Position numbers and translations under genes: made by a program. Source: PVC group bacterium (GTDB lineage: Bacteria; Verrucomicrobiota; Kiritimatiellia; CAIKKV01; CAITUY01). Taken from it: a DNA stretch of 64,000 nt. The notes under the pieces were generated by a model. It did no database searches, was not told where the DNA came from, and saw nothing but the letters and a program-made list of their open reading frames with translations. Shown here in pieces: positions 26,802-35,368 of the stretch (position 1 is the stretch's first letter; each line of letters opens with the position of its first letter). The stretch is taken from contig CAMBRF010000011.1 in assembly GCA_945870225.1 (NCBI GenBank), forward strand, positions 27,826-91,825, given 5' to 3'.

Positions 26802-27878
26802 TCATACCGCCGCGAGGAGTTCGTGGAGCATGGCCCGGATGCCCAGCGTGTTGGGGCACTTTGTCTCGCACTGGCCGCATTCGTTGCAATGGGAGGCGGT
26901 TTGTGCTTCCGGAATGCCCTTCAATGCGCTCTGGGGCCAGCCGGCCAGACCGAAACATTTCCAGTTCCGGTAGATCTCCATGTGACGAGGAATATCAACC
27001 CCTTGCGGACAGGGCATGCAGTAGCGGCACATCGTGCAGAAACGTTCCCCCAGCGTGGCGCGCAGGCGGTCCAACCCTTCGCACATCGCCCCGAAATCAG
27101 CCGAACCGGGCTCGAATTCCCGCGCCGTTTTAACGTTCTGATCCAGCTGCTCCATCCGGTTCATGCCCGAACAGGCGGTGCTGACATCGGGGTTTGAAAG
27201 GACAAAGCGCAACGCCATCTCCGTGGTGGGCATGTCCATGTTCAATGCGGCTTTCAACTTATCGGATTCGAAGGCCAGCATTCCGCCAGCCACGGGACAC
27301 ATCGCCACCACCCCCACACCCAGTTCACCCGCCCGCTTGATGGTCGGTTCATACATGCGGTTCAGGAGGTTGTAGGGAACGGTCAGGCTGTCGAACAATC
27401 CGGTCTCGATGCAGCGGATGAAATGCTCCGGCGTATCATGCCCCGTAAACCCGACATGCTGGATGAGTCCTTCATTCTGCGCGCCGCGAATGGCCTCCAG
27501 AACGCCCCCGCGCTTGAGCAGGTGCGGCATCATGTTCCACCCGAACCAGCCGACCTGATAGAACTTGAAATGGGTCAGACCGAGAATATCGAGCTGGCGC
27601 TCGATCTCTTTCCTGAACCGGTACGCCGTCTGGTCGGGCCCGATCCCGTCCTTGCCGGAGACAATCACGCCCGCCGTCTTGCCGGCGAGGCCCGGCGCGG
27701 TGCGATGCTGGCAGGTGTTTCCCAGATAATAGCGGGTGGTCTCGAAGTAATTGACACCCAGATCGATGGCCCGGGCAATGAGCGGGGTGTTATACGCCTG
27801 ATCATCACACAGGCGCATGCACCCGAAGGAAAGAGCGGAGACCTTCAGACCGGTTCGGCCGAAACGGCGATACCGCAT
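26802..27878 (-). CDS. Aldo/keto reductase with C-terminal ferredoxin domain
   Basis: 358 residues: an AKR barrel (MRYRRFGRTGLKVSALSFGCMRL; active Tyr region NYFETTRYYLGN; GFTGHDTPEHF) followed by two Cys clusters, CRYCMPCPQGVDIPRH and CNECGQCETKCPN, for 4Fe-4S binding. This architecture is common in anaerobes (YhdN/DUF-type AKR-Fe-S oxidoreductases). Start 27878 has GAGGAG at ideal spacing. Substrate unknown; the usual catalytic Tyr context NYFDTA is altered to NYFETT. Confidence 0.85.
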   Translation of the reverse strand: MRYRRFGRTGLKVSALSFGCMRLCDDQAYNTPLIARAIDLGVNYFETTRYYLGNTCQHRTAPGLAGKTAGVIVSGKDGIGPDQTAYRFRKEIERQLDILGLTHFKFYQVGWFGWNMMPHLLKRGGVLEAIRGAQNEGLIQHVGFTGHDTPEHFIRCIETGLFDSLTVPYNLLNRMYEPTIKRAGELGVGVVAMCPVAGGMLAFESDKLKAALNMDMPTTEMALRFVLSNPDVSTACSGMNRMEQLDQNVKTAREFEPGSADFGAMCEGLDRLRATLGERFCTMCRYCMPCPQGVDIPRHMEIYRNWKCFGLAGWPQSALKGIPEAQTASHCNECGQCETKCPNTLGIRAMLHELLAAV

Positions 27879-27928
27879 GGTCTCCTCTTTGCAGATCAAA
27901 GGTTCACTATTGGATGGTATTACCACAT

Positions 27929-28534
27929 TCATCTTCGCAACTCCTGCCGGCAACGGGACAACGGTGTCCTCTTTGAAAATTTGGCCACGGTTTCAAAACC
28001 CACGATCCCCGCCGGTTCCAGCCGGTCACGGAAAACCTGCTGGAACAGGCGCACGGTGGTCTTGACGTCGTTCAAGCCCCGATGCGACCGTTCATCCCCC
28101 AGCCTGAAATGTTGTTTCAGCGTTTCCAGCCTGTGGTTGGGCGTCTCCTCGATAACACGCCGGGCCAGCGTCATGGCGCAGAATCCCTTTGTGCCGGACA
28201 CCGGGACGCCAAGCCGCCGATACTCCGGGGCGAGGACACGACCCCAGTCGAACGCCAGGTTATACGCCACGATGGGAAGTTCCCCGGCATAGTCATGAAA
28301 GGCCTGATGGGCGCGCCGCGGATCCTCGCCGTGGAGGCGGAGATATTCCCGTGAGTAGCCATGCACGGCTTCCGCCCCGGGATCGATAGGGACCTCATGG
28401 TTCAACAACATCTGGAACGGGTCCCCGACCGGTTCCCAGCCGCACATTTTTTGCGCCGCGATTTCAACGACATAGACCGGCTGAAAGAGACCATTGGTCT
28501 CCGTGTCCACAATCAGCCAGGTTTCGTCTTTCAT
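27929..28534 (-). CDS. DEDDh 3'-5' exonuclease (DnaQ-like)
   Basis: 201 residues with exonuclease motifs I (LIVDTETNGL), II (VAYNLAFDWGRVL) and III (HRGLNDVKTTVRLFQQVF). It is too short and too isolated to be named as the Pol III epsilon subunit; an RNase T or repair nuclease role is possible. It lies 20 bases after the unknown gene at 28554-29090. Start 28534 (MKDETWLIVD) chosen at the domain boundary. Confidence 0.8.
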   Translation of the reverse strand: MKDETWLIVDTETNGLFQPVYVVEIAAQKMCGWEPVGDPFQMLLNHEVPIDPGAEAVHGYSREYLRLHGEDPRRAHQAFHDYAGELPIVAYNLAFDWGRVLAPEYRRLGVPVSGTKGFCAMTLARRVIEETPNHRLETLKQHFRLGDERSHRGLNDVKTTVRLFQQVFRDRLEPAGIVGFETVAKFSKRTPLSRCRQELRR

Positions 28535-28553
28535 CGCAATGGATCCCGCTATT

Positions 28554-29090
28554 TCAGCCTTTCGGCGGGAACAGCATTGCCTTGAGATCCGGCATCTCCG
28601 CCGCCACCGCATCGGAAAGGCCGACCCAGAACTCCCCGCCGGCCGAGCTCATGACCGCCATATACAGGGCTACATCCCGGGCCGGGAACTGAGCCTTGAT
28701 GGCCTGGATTCCTTTGCGCAGCGACTTGGCCGTCGGCGGGGCCGACTCATCCTGGATGATTCCGCCAATATGCTTCATGCCCTGTGTCTCAACAAAGCAA
28801 ACCAGCATGGGCGCCTTTCGCACGACCATCCACGACCGCAAGACGTCGTCCTCGTATTGACGCAAGGTCGGCCCGTCAATCAGGCGGCGCAGGTGACGGG
28901 CCTTATCCGCCGCCGTCATCCGCTTCACGAAAATTTCCCGAAAACGCAGGGCACCTGCCAGATCGAGCAATACCCTAGGTTGCGCCTCACGGCTCAGGGA
29001 GTCCGTTCCCTGCCAGAACGCCAGGCAGGCGTCCTCTTTTTCCTCAGCCGTCAATGCCGTCCAAATTCTCGGTGATGCGATATCCGCCAT
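28554..29090 (-). CDS. Conserved-looking protein of unknown function
   Basis: 178 residues, soluble, no signal peptide or recognised motif. Coding character is good (GC-rich, codon use like its neighbours). N-terminus ASPRIWTALTAEEKEDACLAFW, C-terminus MPDLKAMLFPPKG. It is probably cotranscribed with the exonuclease gene. I do not recognise the family. Confidence 0.65.
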   Translation of the reverse strand: MADIASPRIWTALTAEEKEDACLAFWQGTDSLSREAQPRVLLDLAGALRFREIFVKRMTAADKARHLRRLIDGPTLRQYEDDVLRSWMVVRKAPMLVCFVETQGMKHIGGIIQDESAPPTAKSLRKGIQAIKAQFPARDVALYMAVMSSAGGEFWVGLSDAVAAEMPDLKAMLFPPKG

Positions 29091-29713
29091 AACTGCTTCT
29101 CCTGATGAATGCGCGAAAAGGCATGATTATGGCATGCTACGGCTCCTCCGCAAGCAGAACTTCCAACCACGACAGGGGGGGGTACGACAAGAATTTTCTA
29201 CAGAACCATCCACAGAAATCCTAATCGCAATCTTAATCACTAGCATCCCACAGGATGCCAGGCTGAAGGTTACTTGGCGGTAGACTGTTAGGAAATACGT
29301 GTATTCCCGCTCGTTTTCGTTCCAAGGCCTTTTCGATGTTTGGATTCCGTCTTTATGCGGTTTCAACTAACCCGTTATCGCCGGAACCAAAATGAAGAGT
29401 TTGAACAGAAGTCGCGAAGCACGCGAAGTGCTGCGGCGAAGACGCCGCAGCATAGATTAGGAGCCAGAAATGTCCTGCATGCGCGGCATCTTTGCCGCGC
29501 ATGCCTTTGCGGCCTTCGCGCCTTCTGTTCAAATACTCTTTCAGCTCGAATCCTTACCACGTTTCAACGAATTCCAAATGACAAACCATTCCTGCTCAGG
29601 CAGCCAGAATTCAGGAGCCAGTATTCAGGATAAATCCGAATAAGGTGGCGTTCGACGTCCCCGGCGAACGCATGGTCCATTGAAAGCAGCCGCCAGAGAC
29701 GTCGGCTACCACC
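29091..29713. other. Intergenic stretch with structured repeat, left border of array
   Basis: No convincing gene. The small ORFs listed here are repeat shadows. The stretch holds repeat copy A (29338-29565), a C-run, and a low-complexity segment around 29580-29700 bordering the first array gene. Confidence 0.6.
29338..29565 (+). repeat. Structured border repeat, copy A
   Basis: About 228 bp, nearly identical to 39788-40014 and partly to 39661-39784. Outer arms TTTGAACAGAAGTCGCGAAG and CTTCGCGCCTTCTGTTCAAA are complementary across about 130 bases. Two inner hairpins are GCTGCGGCG-AAGA-CGCCGCAGC and GCGCGGC-ATCTTT-GCCGCGC. No transposase is inside. Copies A and C are direct repeats that enclose the orphan-gene array. 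Confidence 0.85.
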
Positions 29714-30250
29714 TCAATCCCCTCCATGCTTCTTGAGCAAGTCAAGGATTCTACGATTTCCAGCCCGCTTGGCAAAAAAGACTGGAGACCACCACGCAAA
29801 ATCCACTCCATCGACCGACCTTACTCGTCGCCCAACATTTGGATCAGCACCTGCGTTCAGAAGAATTTCCACCACATCCTCATGTCCGTATAGACATGCG
29901 AGCATCAATGCAGTCATTCGGGGGTTACACTCAAGAAACTCGTTGAGATTGCGCGACTTAGAGGTCTCCAGGCGGACGACGTCGACTGCTCCGACAGCAC
30001 ACGCCCATGCAAAATTGGAGCCATAAAAGCGGTTTGTGCTGAATCCAACTCTGTTAAAAAGATCAATTCGCACCCTGTCACCAGCGTTCAAGAACCTCTG
30101 GTAATTTTCGTTCGTAATCTCAATACGATCCAAGGCCAGCTTCAGCCGAGCTTCCTCCACGTCATTCATGCGATATTGCGGCGCACAACTGCACAGCAAT
30201 GTAATCCCTGAAATCAATATGAAGCACTGCAACCTTGGATTCTTCAACAT
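29714..30250 (-). CDS. Ankyrin-repeat lipoprotein (array gene 1)
   Basis: 178 residues. Lipoprotein signal peptide FILISGITLLCSCAP, with lipobox LCSC. The second half holds ankyrin repeats: FAWACAVGAVDVVRLE, TALMLACLYGHEDVVEILLNAGADPN and a degenerate third ending ILDLLKKHGGD. Probably a periplasm-facing binding protein. GC is lower than flanking housekeeping genes. Repeat R1 lies just upstream, its leader ORF stopping 22 bases before the ATG. Confidence 0.75.
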   Translation of the reverse strand: MLKNPRLQCFILISGITLLCSCAPQYRMNDVEEARLKLALDRIEITNENYQRFLNAGDRVRIDLFNRVGFSTNRFYGSNFAWACAVGAVDVVRLETSKSRNLNEFLECNPRMTALMLACLYGHEDVVEILLNAGADPNVGRRVRSVDGVDFAWWSPVFFAKRAGNRRILDLLKKHGGD

Positions 30251-30272
30251 ACAACTTTTCCCCTCAGCAAAT

Positions 30273-30320
30273 TCAGAAACGAGAAGGGTCAGCCCTTAGA
30301 ATAGTGATTAATGTCCGCAT
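30273..30320 (-). CDS. Repeat-encoded leader ORF of R1 (15 aa)
   Basis: MRTLITILRADPSRF, preceded by AAGGAG at eight bases. Stops 22 bases before array gene 1. Same peptide family as in R2-R5, R7 and R8. Expression is not proven. Confidence 0.4.
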   Translation of the reverse strand: MRTLITILRADPSRF

Positions 30321-30429
30321 TTCCCCTGCTCCTTATCACGTCTCCGCTCAACTTTCCGCACGATTATCATCAACGCACCCTGCCCCGGACACTTATCACC
30401 TGCAGAGTTTATTGTGACGGGCTGACCCT
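30285..30429 (-). repeat. Array repeat R1 (complete)
   Basis: Complete 145-bp copy bounded by AGGGTCAGCCCT and CGGGCTGACCCT. The right half (gene sense) carries AAGGAG and ATG for the leader ORF. The left arm encodes the last residues and stop (VSPSQ) of array gene 2. Confidence 0.85.
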
Positions 30430-31638
30430 GAGCCCCCGCTCACCTACACAATCCCTCCTGTAACTAATTATTTCCACGGGGAAAGGTTCCGTATTCCCGA
30501 CCCATAAGCGAGACTGAGAATCAACACGAAGAGACTCCACGTTTCGCGAAAGCCACGCCAAGACAATACCACGGCTACCCGCCCGACCTCCCCATTCTTG
30601 CGGGTTTAGCCTTTTACTGTAACCACAGTATCGAAGACAGCAATTTTCGAGACCTGTGATGCCCCCTCCAGTCTTATTATTTCTCAAGTTAGTAAGCGCT
30701 ATGGTTGCACTATCCTGCCCCTCTGCAGCCGTCTGCGCTAGCGAAGCAAAAGAACCCTTTGTGTCGGATAGATATTCCTCATATTTTTGAGTCGACGCCC
30801 TATCATATATGTACAACATGTTAGCACCAACTGGCTGCCCTTTTAATAGAGGCAAAGCAAATGCCTGTGCAACTGTCGTCACCATTACATCAATAGTACG
30901 ACGTGAACCGTACAACAATCGCCACGGGACACACTCGTCATCCTTAATAGCGGCATCCACTTGAGACAGTCCCAATTGAATACACTTCGGAGTCCCCCGA
31001 CTAAAGAGTGCTTCCATGACAGCACCGCGCGAACGAATCCACTCCTCCGAATATTTTTCAACTGCTTCGAGGACTACCGAATCCTTCACACTGGCTGCAG
31101 CGTTCAGGGGGGCAAAAACGTCGTCCGCCGGGATCCCTTGAGACGCATCATTAGCCAAATACAACAAACGCTCTTCACTCAAATATGGTGCAGCCAAGTA
31201 TAGAGCCCTTCGTTTTTCCAAAGGCCCTGAATTATTTGCATTATAAATTTTCAGCAAAGACCCAAGCACAAAATCACGTGTTGGTGTCGCTTCTCCTGTC
31301 GCATCCAGCAATTCTCCAGATAGATACAATAGTCGCCCACGAGACTCATGATTCGTCTGTGCCTGATACGCCGCCTCAATCACCGCACATGCTTCAACCT
31401 CGGAGAATTGTTTGCCTTTGCCGATGTTCAAAAGAAAAGTGTGCGGATTTCCATCACGAGCGAAGCCACTTATCATTGAGCGCAAGTCGCTTCCAACTTC
31501 ATCAGCCATTAATACACACCCACTGAGAAATATATTAAAGACCAGAAAAGCGAAAAGACACCGAGAGTTCACCGTTAAATATTTAATATCCGAGGGACGG
31601 GATGGGCCAACCCTTAGAATAGTGATTAAAGTCTGCAT
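30409..31638 (-). CDS. Large exported lipoprotein of unknown function (array gene 2)
   Basis: 409 residues as translated from the repeat-borne ATG. Residues 1-16 (MQTLITILRVGPSRPS) come from repeat R2 and read in frame into the gene; a lipoprotein signal then follows (LFAFLVFNIFLSGC, lipobox LSGC at about residue 41). The body is helical with HEAT-like segments (KRRALYLAAPYLSEERLLYLAND) and no named domain. An internal GTG (VNSRCLFAF) is an alternative start but has no Shine-Dalgarno, whereas the R2 site is ideal. The C-terminus is encoded by repeat R1. Confidence 0.7.
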   Translation of the reverse strand: MQTLITILRVGPSRPSDIKYLTVNSRCLFAFLVFNIFLSGCVLMADEVGSDLRSMISGFARDGNPHTFLLNIGKGKQFSEVEACAVIEAAYQAQTNHESRGRLLYLSGELLDATGEATPTRDFVLGSLLKIYNANNSGPLEKRRALYLAAPYLSEERLLYLANDASQGIPADDVFAPLNAAASVKDSVVLEAVEKYSEEWIRSRGAVMEALFSRGTPKCIQLGLSQVDAAIKDDECVPWRLLYGSRRTIDVMVTTVAQAFALPLLKGQPVGANMLYIYDRASTQKYEEYLSDTKGSFASLAQTAAEGQDSATIALTNLRNNKTGGGITGLENCCLRYCGYSKRLNPQEWGGRAGSRGIVLAWLSRNVESLRVDSQSRLWVGNTEPFPVEIISYRRDCVGERGLRVSPSQ

Positions 31639-31697
31639 TTCGCCTGCTCCTTATCAAGCCCCTGCTCCACCCACTGGACGATTTCCATGAACTCTCC
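31602..31697 (-). repeat. Array repeat R2 (right half)
   Basis: Right half only: TIR remnant, conserved ATG/leader codons and AAGGAG. The left half is diverged; a TGACCCCGCC fragment lies at about 31764. Supplies the start of array gene 2 in frame. Confidence 0.8.
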
Positions 31698-31796
31698 CCA
31701 CCCTCCCCGGCAAGCTCTTGCTTTTTTTGATTTCTTGGCCTGACCCGATTAAATCCATTGGGTTGACCCCGCCACCCGACCCGCTCTATTGCTCCC

Positions 31797-32324
31797 CTAC
31801 TCCTCAGAGACAACGTGTACCGGCAGAATAAGAACCCCTTTGTCTGACAAACTGTAGATAAACGGCGGGTTTACTTGGAGTTGTGCTGTTCGCAGGATTT
31901 CGAAAAGGGAGCCACCATGCAATGAAATGCTTATTTCTGGCATTTTGCCGTACTCTTTCCATACATCGCTCGGGAAAATTGTGATCTGAACCGAGTTCTT
32001 AGGGTCAACCGATTGACGCTGAGCCTCCATCAACTTGTCGACAAATGATGGTAATGGCTCTTTATCGGCCTCTATTTTGATTCTCGTCGATTTGAGCCGC
32101 ATCAGTGTGTCAAGTTCACCCGAATTCGGCTTGATGATTTGGAAACCAGCCCCCCTCGTCGTATACACAAACGTGCCATTTTTTATCTCGAATGGGCCAA
32201 TGAGCCAACCCGAACTCATATCCCGCGCATAGAACTGCGGAGCGGCAGAGATACAGCCCTGCAGCCCCATAAGCAAAATCACAAGAGAAAACCTCAACGC
32301 CAAATAGATCACTGAATTCTTCAT
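31797..32324 (-). CDS. Small lipoprotein with STN-like segment (array gene 3)
   Basis: 175 residues with lipoprotein signal LVILLMGLQGC (lipobox LQGC). The C-terminal part (ISISLHGGSLFEILRTAQLQVNPPFIYSLSDKGVLILP) resembles the secretin/TonB short N-terminal (STN) fold. No secretin body follows. AGGAG precedes the ATG. The leader ORF of R3 ends about 106 bases upstream and is not coupled. Confidence 0.7.
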   Translation of the reverse strand: MKNSVIYLALRFSLVILLMGLQGCISAAPQFYARDMSSGWLIGPFEIKNGTFVYTTRGAGFQIIKPNSGELDTLMRLKSTRIKIEADKEPLPSFVDKLMEAQRQSVDPKNSVQITIFPSDVWKEYGKMPEISISLHGGSLFEILRTAQLQVNPPFIYSLSDKGVLILPVHVVSEE

Positions 32325-32430
32325 GGTGACGGCTCCTGTTCAAGGAAAAGTAATAACAGTGTACTCATAGACCATGGTTGATTCGTCACTCCGTGCGTAC
32401 AGCTTGTAGATACGACCACAATGCCTGCTT

Positions 32431-32511
32431 TTAGTTTTTGGGTCTGCCCGATCGACGCGCGCTGCCGGAACGAGAAGGGTCAACCCTTAGAATAGTGATT
32501 AAAGTCTGCAT
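32431..32511 (-). CDS. Repeat-encoded leader ORF of R3 (26 aa)
   Basis: MQTLITILRVDPSRS followed by eleven non-repeat codons and TAA. AAGGAG at eight bases upstream. Not coupled to gene 3. Confidence 0.35.
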   Translation of the reverse strand: MQTLITILRVDPSRSGSARRSGRPKN

Positions 32512-32570
32512 TTCACCTGCTCCTTATTAAGGCCCCGCGCAACCTCTGAACGACTTACATCAACTGTTTA
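32476..32570 (-). repeat. Array repeat R3 (right half)
   Basis: Right two thirds of the unit. The stop codon of array gene 4 (TTAAACAGTTGATG context) falls inside the central repeat segment GTTGATGTAAGTCGT. Confidence 0.8.
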
Positions 32571-33114
32571 ATCCCGCTCTTTGATAAGAGCCCCCACCTG
32601 TCGTCGAAGTCAGCTTGCCTGGTTCAATCCATGTTTTTACGATTTCGCCGCCCGGCACGACTGACAGATAATCAAGTTGCATCTCTTTCGGCCTCTTCTT
32701 TCGCAATAAACATGGAAAGTTTCGATCCTCCGCAAAAGAAGCATACATCACGAGACAAGAGGAAAGAAACACGGCGTGGTCACTGCGCCCTTTTACGTAC
32801 TGAACGCCCATTGTTGAGCCTGCAAATTGCTCCGGCCCCCAAGCACCTCCCTCGATATAAACAATTCTTTTAATGTGCTTATTTACAAGGGATTTGAATT
32901 CCCGCGCTGCAAGATGATCCAACAAAAGAAACGCAGCCTTCACAGCGTCTATTTGCACTGGGACCCAGTCATATTGCTTTGTTGTGGACACGAAGAATAC
33001 GCGGCACTTCCTTATTTTGTATCTCTTCCCCTTCAATCCAATCAACCCCACATAAAGCCATCCAACTAACCCGAGCTCCATGGCCTTAAGCATAATCAAT
33101 TTGATCTTATTCAT
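32560..33114 (-). CDS. Membrane-anchored protein of unknown function (array gene 4)
   Basis: 184 residues. One N-terminal hydrophobic segment (AMELGLVGWLYVGLIGL), then a basic stretch and a soluble domain (FFVSTTKQYDWVPVQIDAVKAAFLLLDHLAA). Family unknown. The start overlaps the R4 leader stop as ATGAATAA, so ribosomes finishing the leader can reinitiate here; no independent Shine-Dalgarno is obvious. The C-terminus runs into repeat R3. Confidence 0.65.
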   Translation of the reverse strand: MNKIKLIMLKAMELGLVGWLYVGLIGLKGKRYKIRKCRVFFVSTTKQYDWVPVQIDAVKAAFLLLDHLAAREFKSLVNKHIKRIVYIEGGAWGPEQFAGSTMGVQYVKGRSDHAVFLSSCLVMYASFAEDRNFPCLLRKKRPKEMQLDYLSVVPGGEIVKTWIEPGKLTSTTGGGSYQRAGLNS

Positions 33115-33184
33115 AAGCTTTACGGCCCTGAATCACTGGGGAACGAGAATGGTCAGCCCATAGAATAGTAATTAAAGGCTGCAT
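33107..33184 (-). CDS. Repeat-encoded leader ORF of R4 (25 aa), coupled
   Basis: MQPLITILWADHSRS then ten codons; TAA overlaps the array gene 4 ATG by eight bases. AAGGAG upstream at eight bases. Confidence 0.5.
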   Translation of the reverse strand: MQPLITILWADHSRSPVIQGRKAYE

Positions 33185-33296
33185 TTCGCTAACTCCTTCT
33201 CACATCCCCCGCACAACAGCCTGACGACTTCCATCAAATCACTTCGATCCCTCGGATACTCATCGTTTGCGAAGTTTATTGTGCAGGGCTGACCCT
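33149..33296 (-). repeat. Array repeat R4 (complete)
   Basis: 148-bp copy bounded by TGGTCAGCCCA and AGGGCTGACCCT. Its left arm encodes the last twelve or so residues and stop of array gene 5 (SGSALHNKLRKR). Confidence 0.85.
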
Positions 33297-33970
33297 GACC
33301 CCTCCGTTTTTATAACAAAGAGTGTTTTGACATCTCCTTTAATATTTTTCTCCGAAATACGAAATTCTAAAGGTGATTTTTGACTCACCAAGGAGCCATT
33401 CACTTCGTGGAGCCCATTCGACAACACGTTTGTTTGACAGGTCAATACGTCTTGAGTTACTACAGATGCTGAAAAAGAATCCAAAACCGCAGAAGCAGAT
33501 GCACTGCACCAACCCTGAACGCGCGTTTCGACAACCCTTCTATCTCGTATCGTTTGCCTATAAATCAGTCCGCTAGGCATTAATGAACGGATTGCTAATG
33601 CCATTTTGCACATGTCATCTGAAATTGGCCCCCATAATTCGGGAGCAGTCTTGCATCGCTTTTCCCAAGCGTCTAATTGTGAGTAATATCCGTACTCACA
33701 CACCATACAAACAACAGCTGGACTCACAGCAAGACCGTATTCAATCCAGAAAAGCAACCGACCTTGAGCATCACGGTTCTCCTCAAGCGTAGGCGGGGCG
33801 TTTTTTCTTTTAATCTGAGGTAACCGCCTCGCCTCAAGCTGCTTGATATCTTTATGACCAAAAGGACAGTTTCTCGGGATCCCCTTTTCGGCTTGAGAAC
33901 ACCCTGTCAGCAGGCTAAATACTGAAGCCAAAAGTGTTAAATACCACACAGGCTTTTGAAATATTTTCAT
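33260..33970 (-). CDS. Lipoprotein of unknown function (array gene 5)
   Basis: 236 residues from ATG 33970 (MKIFQKPVW); the track start at 34087 adds a non-signal tail. Lipoprotein signal LTLLASVFSLLTGC (lipobox LTGC). The rest is mixed alpha/beta with eight Cys and no recognised domain. The C-terminus is encoded by repeat R4. No repeat lies directly upstream; it is followed at a distance by gene 6 in the same direction. Confidence 0.7.
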   Translation of the reverse strand: MKIFQKPVWYLTLLASVFSLLTGCSQAEKGIPRNCPFGHKDIKQLEARRLPQIKRKNAPPTLEENRDAQGRLLFWIEYGLAVSPAVVCMVCEYGYYSQLDAWEKRCKTAPELWGPISDDMCKMALAIRSLMPSGLIYRQTIRDRRVVETRVQGWCSASASAVLDSFSASVVTQDVLTCQTNVLSNGLHEVNGSLVSQKSPLEFRISEKNIKGDVKTLFVIKTEGSGSALHNKLRKR

Positions 33971-34165
33971 GGCCACGATCTTCCTGTGATTGGTGCTTGT
34001 TGAGTTGTTGGGGAAAATGAATATGGGGATCTGACGCACCTGCCGCGCGAGGCGGCAGGGAGCAGGAGTAGTCGCGGTGGGCGGCAAAGAGCTGGGAGCA
34101 TGGAGCGCTTGGAAGATGAGAAGGAGGGGGATTGGGAAAGAATGTTGCTGGGTGACCCCAATTGC

Positions 34166-34528
34166 TCAACTCGCTTTCGACCTCCTCCCAAAATACATCC
34201 CTATTAAGAATAAACCACTTCCCAAACAAGCCATGACACCATAAAGAATCTGAACTATTGCAAAAACATTAAAATGATTCACGCTTTGAACAAACATCCG
34301 GCCGTCTCCGACCAGCATGTAGTCCACTCCCATGATTTTTGCTGACGTTGTATAAAACGGATATCTTCTCGACACCTCGACCTCAGTTGGGGTTGCACGA
34401 GCTAACCAATCTTCATAGGTAGCAACTTCAACCCTCGCCTGATGCCACCACCCTATGTACGCGGCACCAGAGAGAAAGACAATCGACGCAATAATGATAG
34501 TTATTTTCACAGCAAATCTCCGATTCAT
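34166..34528 (-). CDS. Two-helix membrane protein (array gene 6)
   Basis: 120 residues. Helices at about 8-27 (ITIIIASIVFLSGAAYIGWW) and 88-110 (IVQILYGVMACLGSGLFLIGMYF) flank a periplasmic loop. ATG 34528 (MNRRFAV) preferred over 34534. Upstream only a degenerate TGACCCCGG motif (about 34559) remains of the repeat. Function unknown. Confidence 0.6.
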   Translation of the reverse strand: MNRRFAVKITIIIASIVFLSGAAYIGWWHQARVEVATYEDWLARATPTEVEVSRRYPFYTTSAKIMGVDYMLVGDGRMFVQSVNHFNVFAIVQILYGVMACLGSGLFLIGMYFGRRSKAS

Positions 34529-34606
34529 CGGCAATCAAAGTCAATATATGCGAAGAGCTGACCCCGGTCTCCCCCGGCGGCGCGGAGGAAGATTGTCTAT
34601 TGACGC

Positions 34607-35083
34607 CTACTCTTTGATGGGTGGCCCCAATCGATCCCGCTTGATGACGCGCACTAATCCCCCAACGCAGCCAGCCAAGAACGCACCAGCCGCCGCACTT
34701 GCGAAAACAGAAAGAAATTGCGCGCACAATATTCTCCCCACAATGAGCATTGAAGACTGCTCCAAAAGAGGGAACCAAAAGAAAAAGTTACTCAAAAAGA
34801 GCACCCCCACAATTACGGTAATCGACATAAACTTTCTAATTGAGCCTCGGCAACTGAACTGCCATAGCAACGCAAAAAGAGCAAGAAAACCCATCATTGC
34901 CAACGGCCCTCTATATGCACAAGTGCATACTTCACTTACAAGCCTATAGACAAAGCTACCAAGAAGCCAGACCACTACTGATGATGTCAATACCCCACGG
35001 ATAAGACGGCGGCAGACGGCATGAGCTGAGTGAGTTTCAGAACGAGAAGGGTCAGCTTTTAGAATAGTGATTAAAGTCTGCAT
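34607..35083 (-). CDS. Four-helix membrane protein started by repeat (array gene 7)
   Basis: 158 residues. The first fifteen, MQTLITILKADPSRS, are supplied by repeat R5 and continue in frame into the gene. Hydrophobic stretches follow (VLTSSVVVWLLGSFVY, MMGFLALFALLWQF, ITVIVGVLFLSNFFFWF, FASAAAGAFLAGCVGGLV). A short cytosolic tail ends GPPIKE. Family unknown. Confidence 0.65.
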   Translation of the reverse strand: MQTLITILKADPSRSETHSAHAVCRRLIRGVLTSSVVVWLLGSFVYRLVSEVCTCAYRGPLAMMGFLALFALLWQFSCRGSIRKFMSITVIVGVLFLSNFFFWFPLLEQSSMLIVGRILCAQFLSVFASAAAGAFLAGCVGGLVRVIKRDRLGPPIKE

Positions 35084-35190
35084 TTCGCCTGCTCCTTATC
35101 AAGACCCCGCTCAACCCCTACGGGCCTCAGTTACACTTACCCTGCCCCAGACACTCATCGCCTGCAGAATTTATTGTGCAGGGTGCCCCT
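35048..35190 (-). repeat. Array repeat R5 (complete) plus fragment
   Basis: 143-bp copy with right TIR GGGTCAGC and left arm TTTATTGTGCAGGGTGCCC (TGA lost). A second left-arm fragment (ATTATTGTGCAGGGCTGACC) lies at 35330-35350, suggesting nested or repeated insertion. Confidence 0.8.
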
Positions 35191-35368
35191 GAGAGGCCCA
35201 AAGTTGTTATTTACGCTCTGACCCCGGCACCGGGATATGTGGCACTTCGATGTCAACTCCCCCTCCCAGCGAAGACCATCGATAGCCTTCCTGCACATGG
35301 ATCTGTCGAATCCTGAGCGCCTCCGGAAATTATTGTGCAGGGCTGACCACAGTCGGCGCACGATCCCT

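Noticed and set aside
29127-29366. 79-aa ORF and other small frames at the left border of the array
   Set aside because: Overlap the structured repeat and C-run; frames in copies A and C (SREAREV-type) are repeat shadows.
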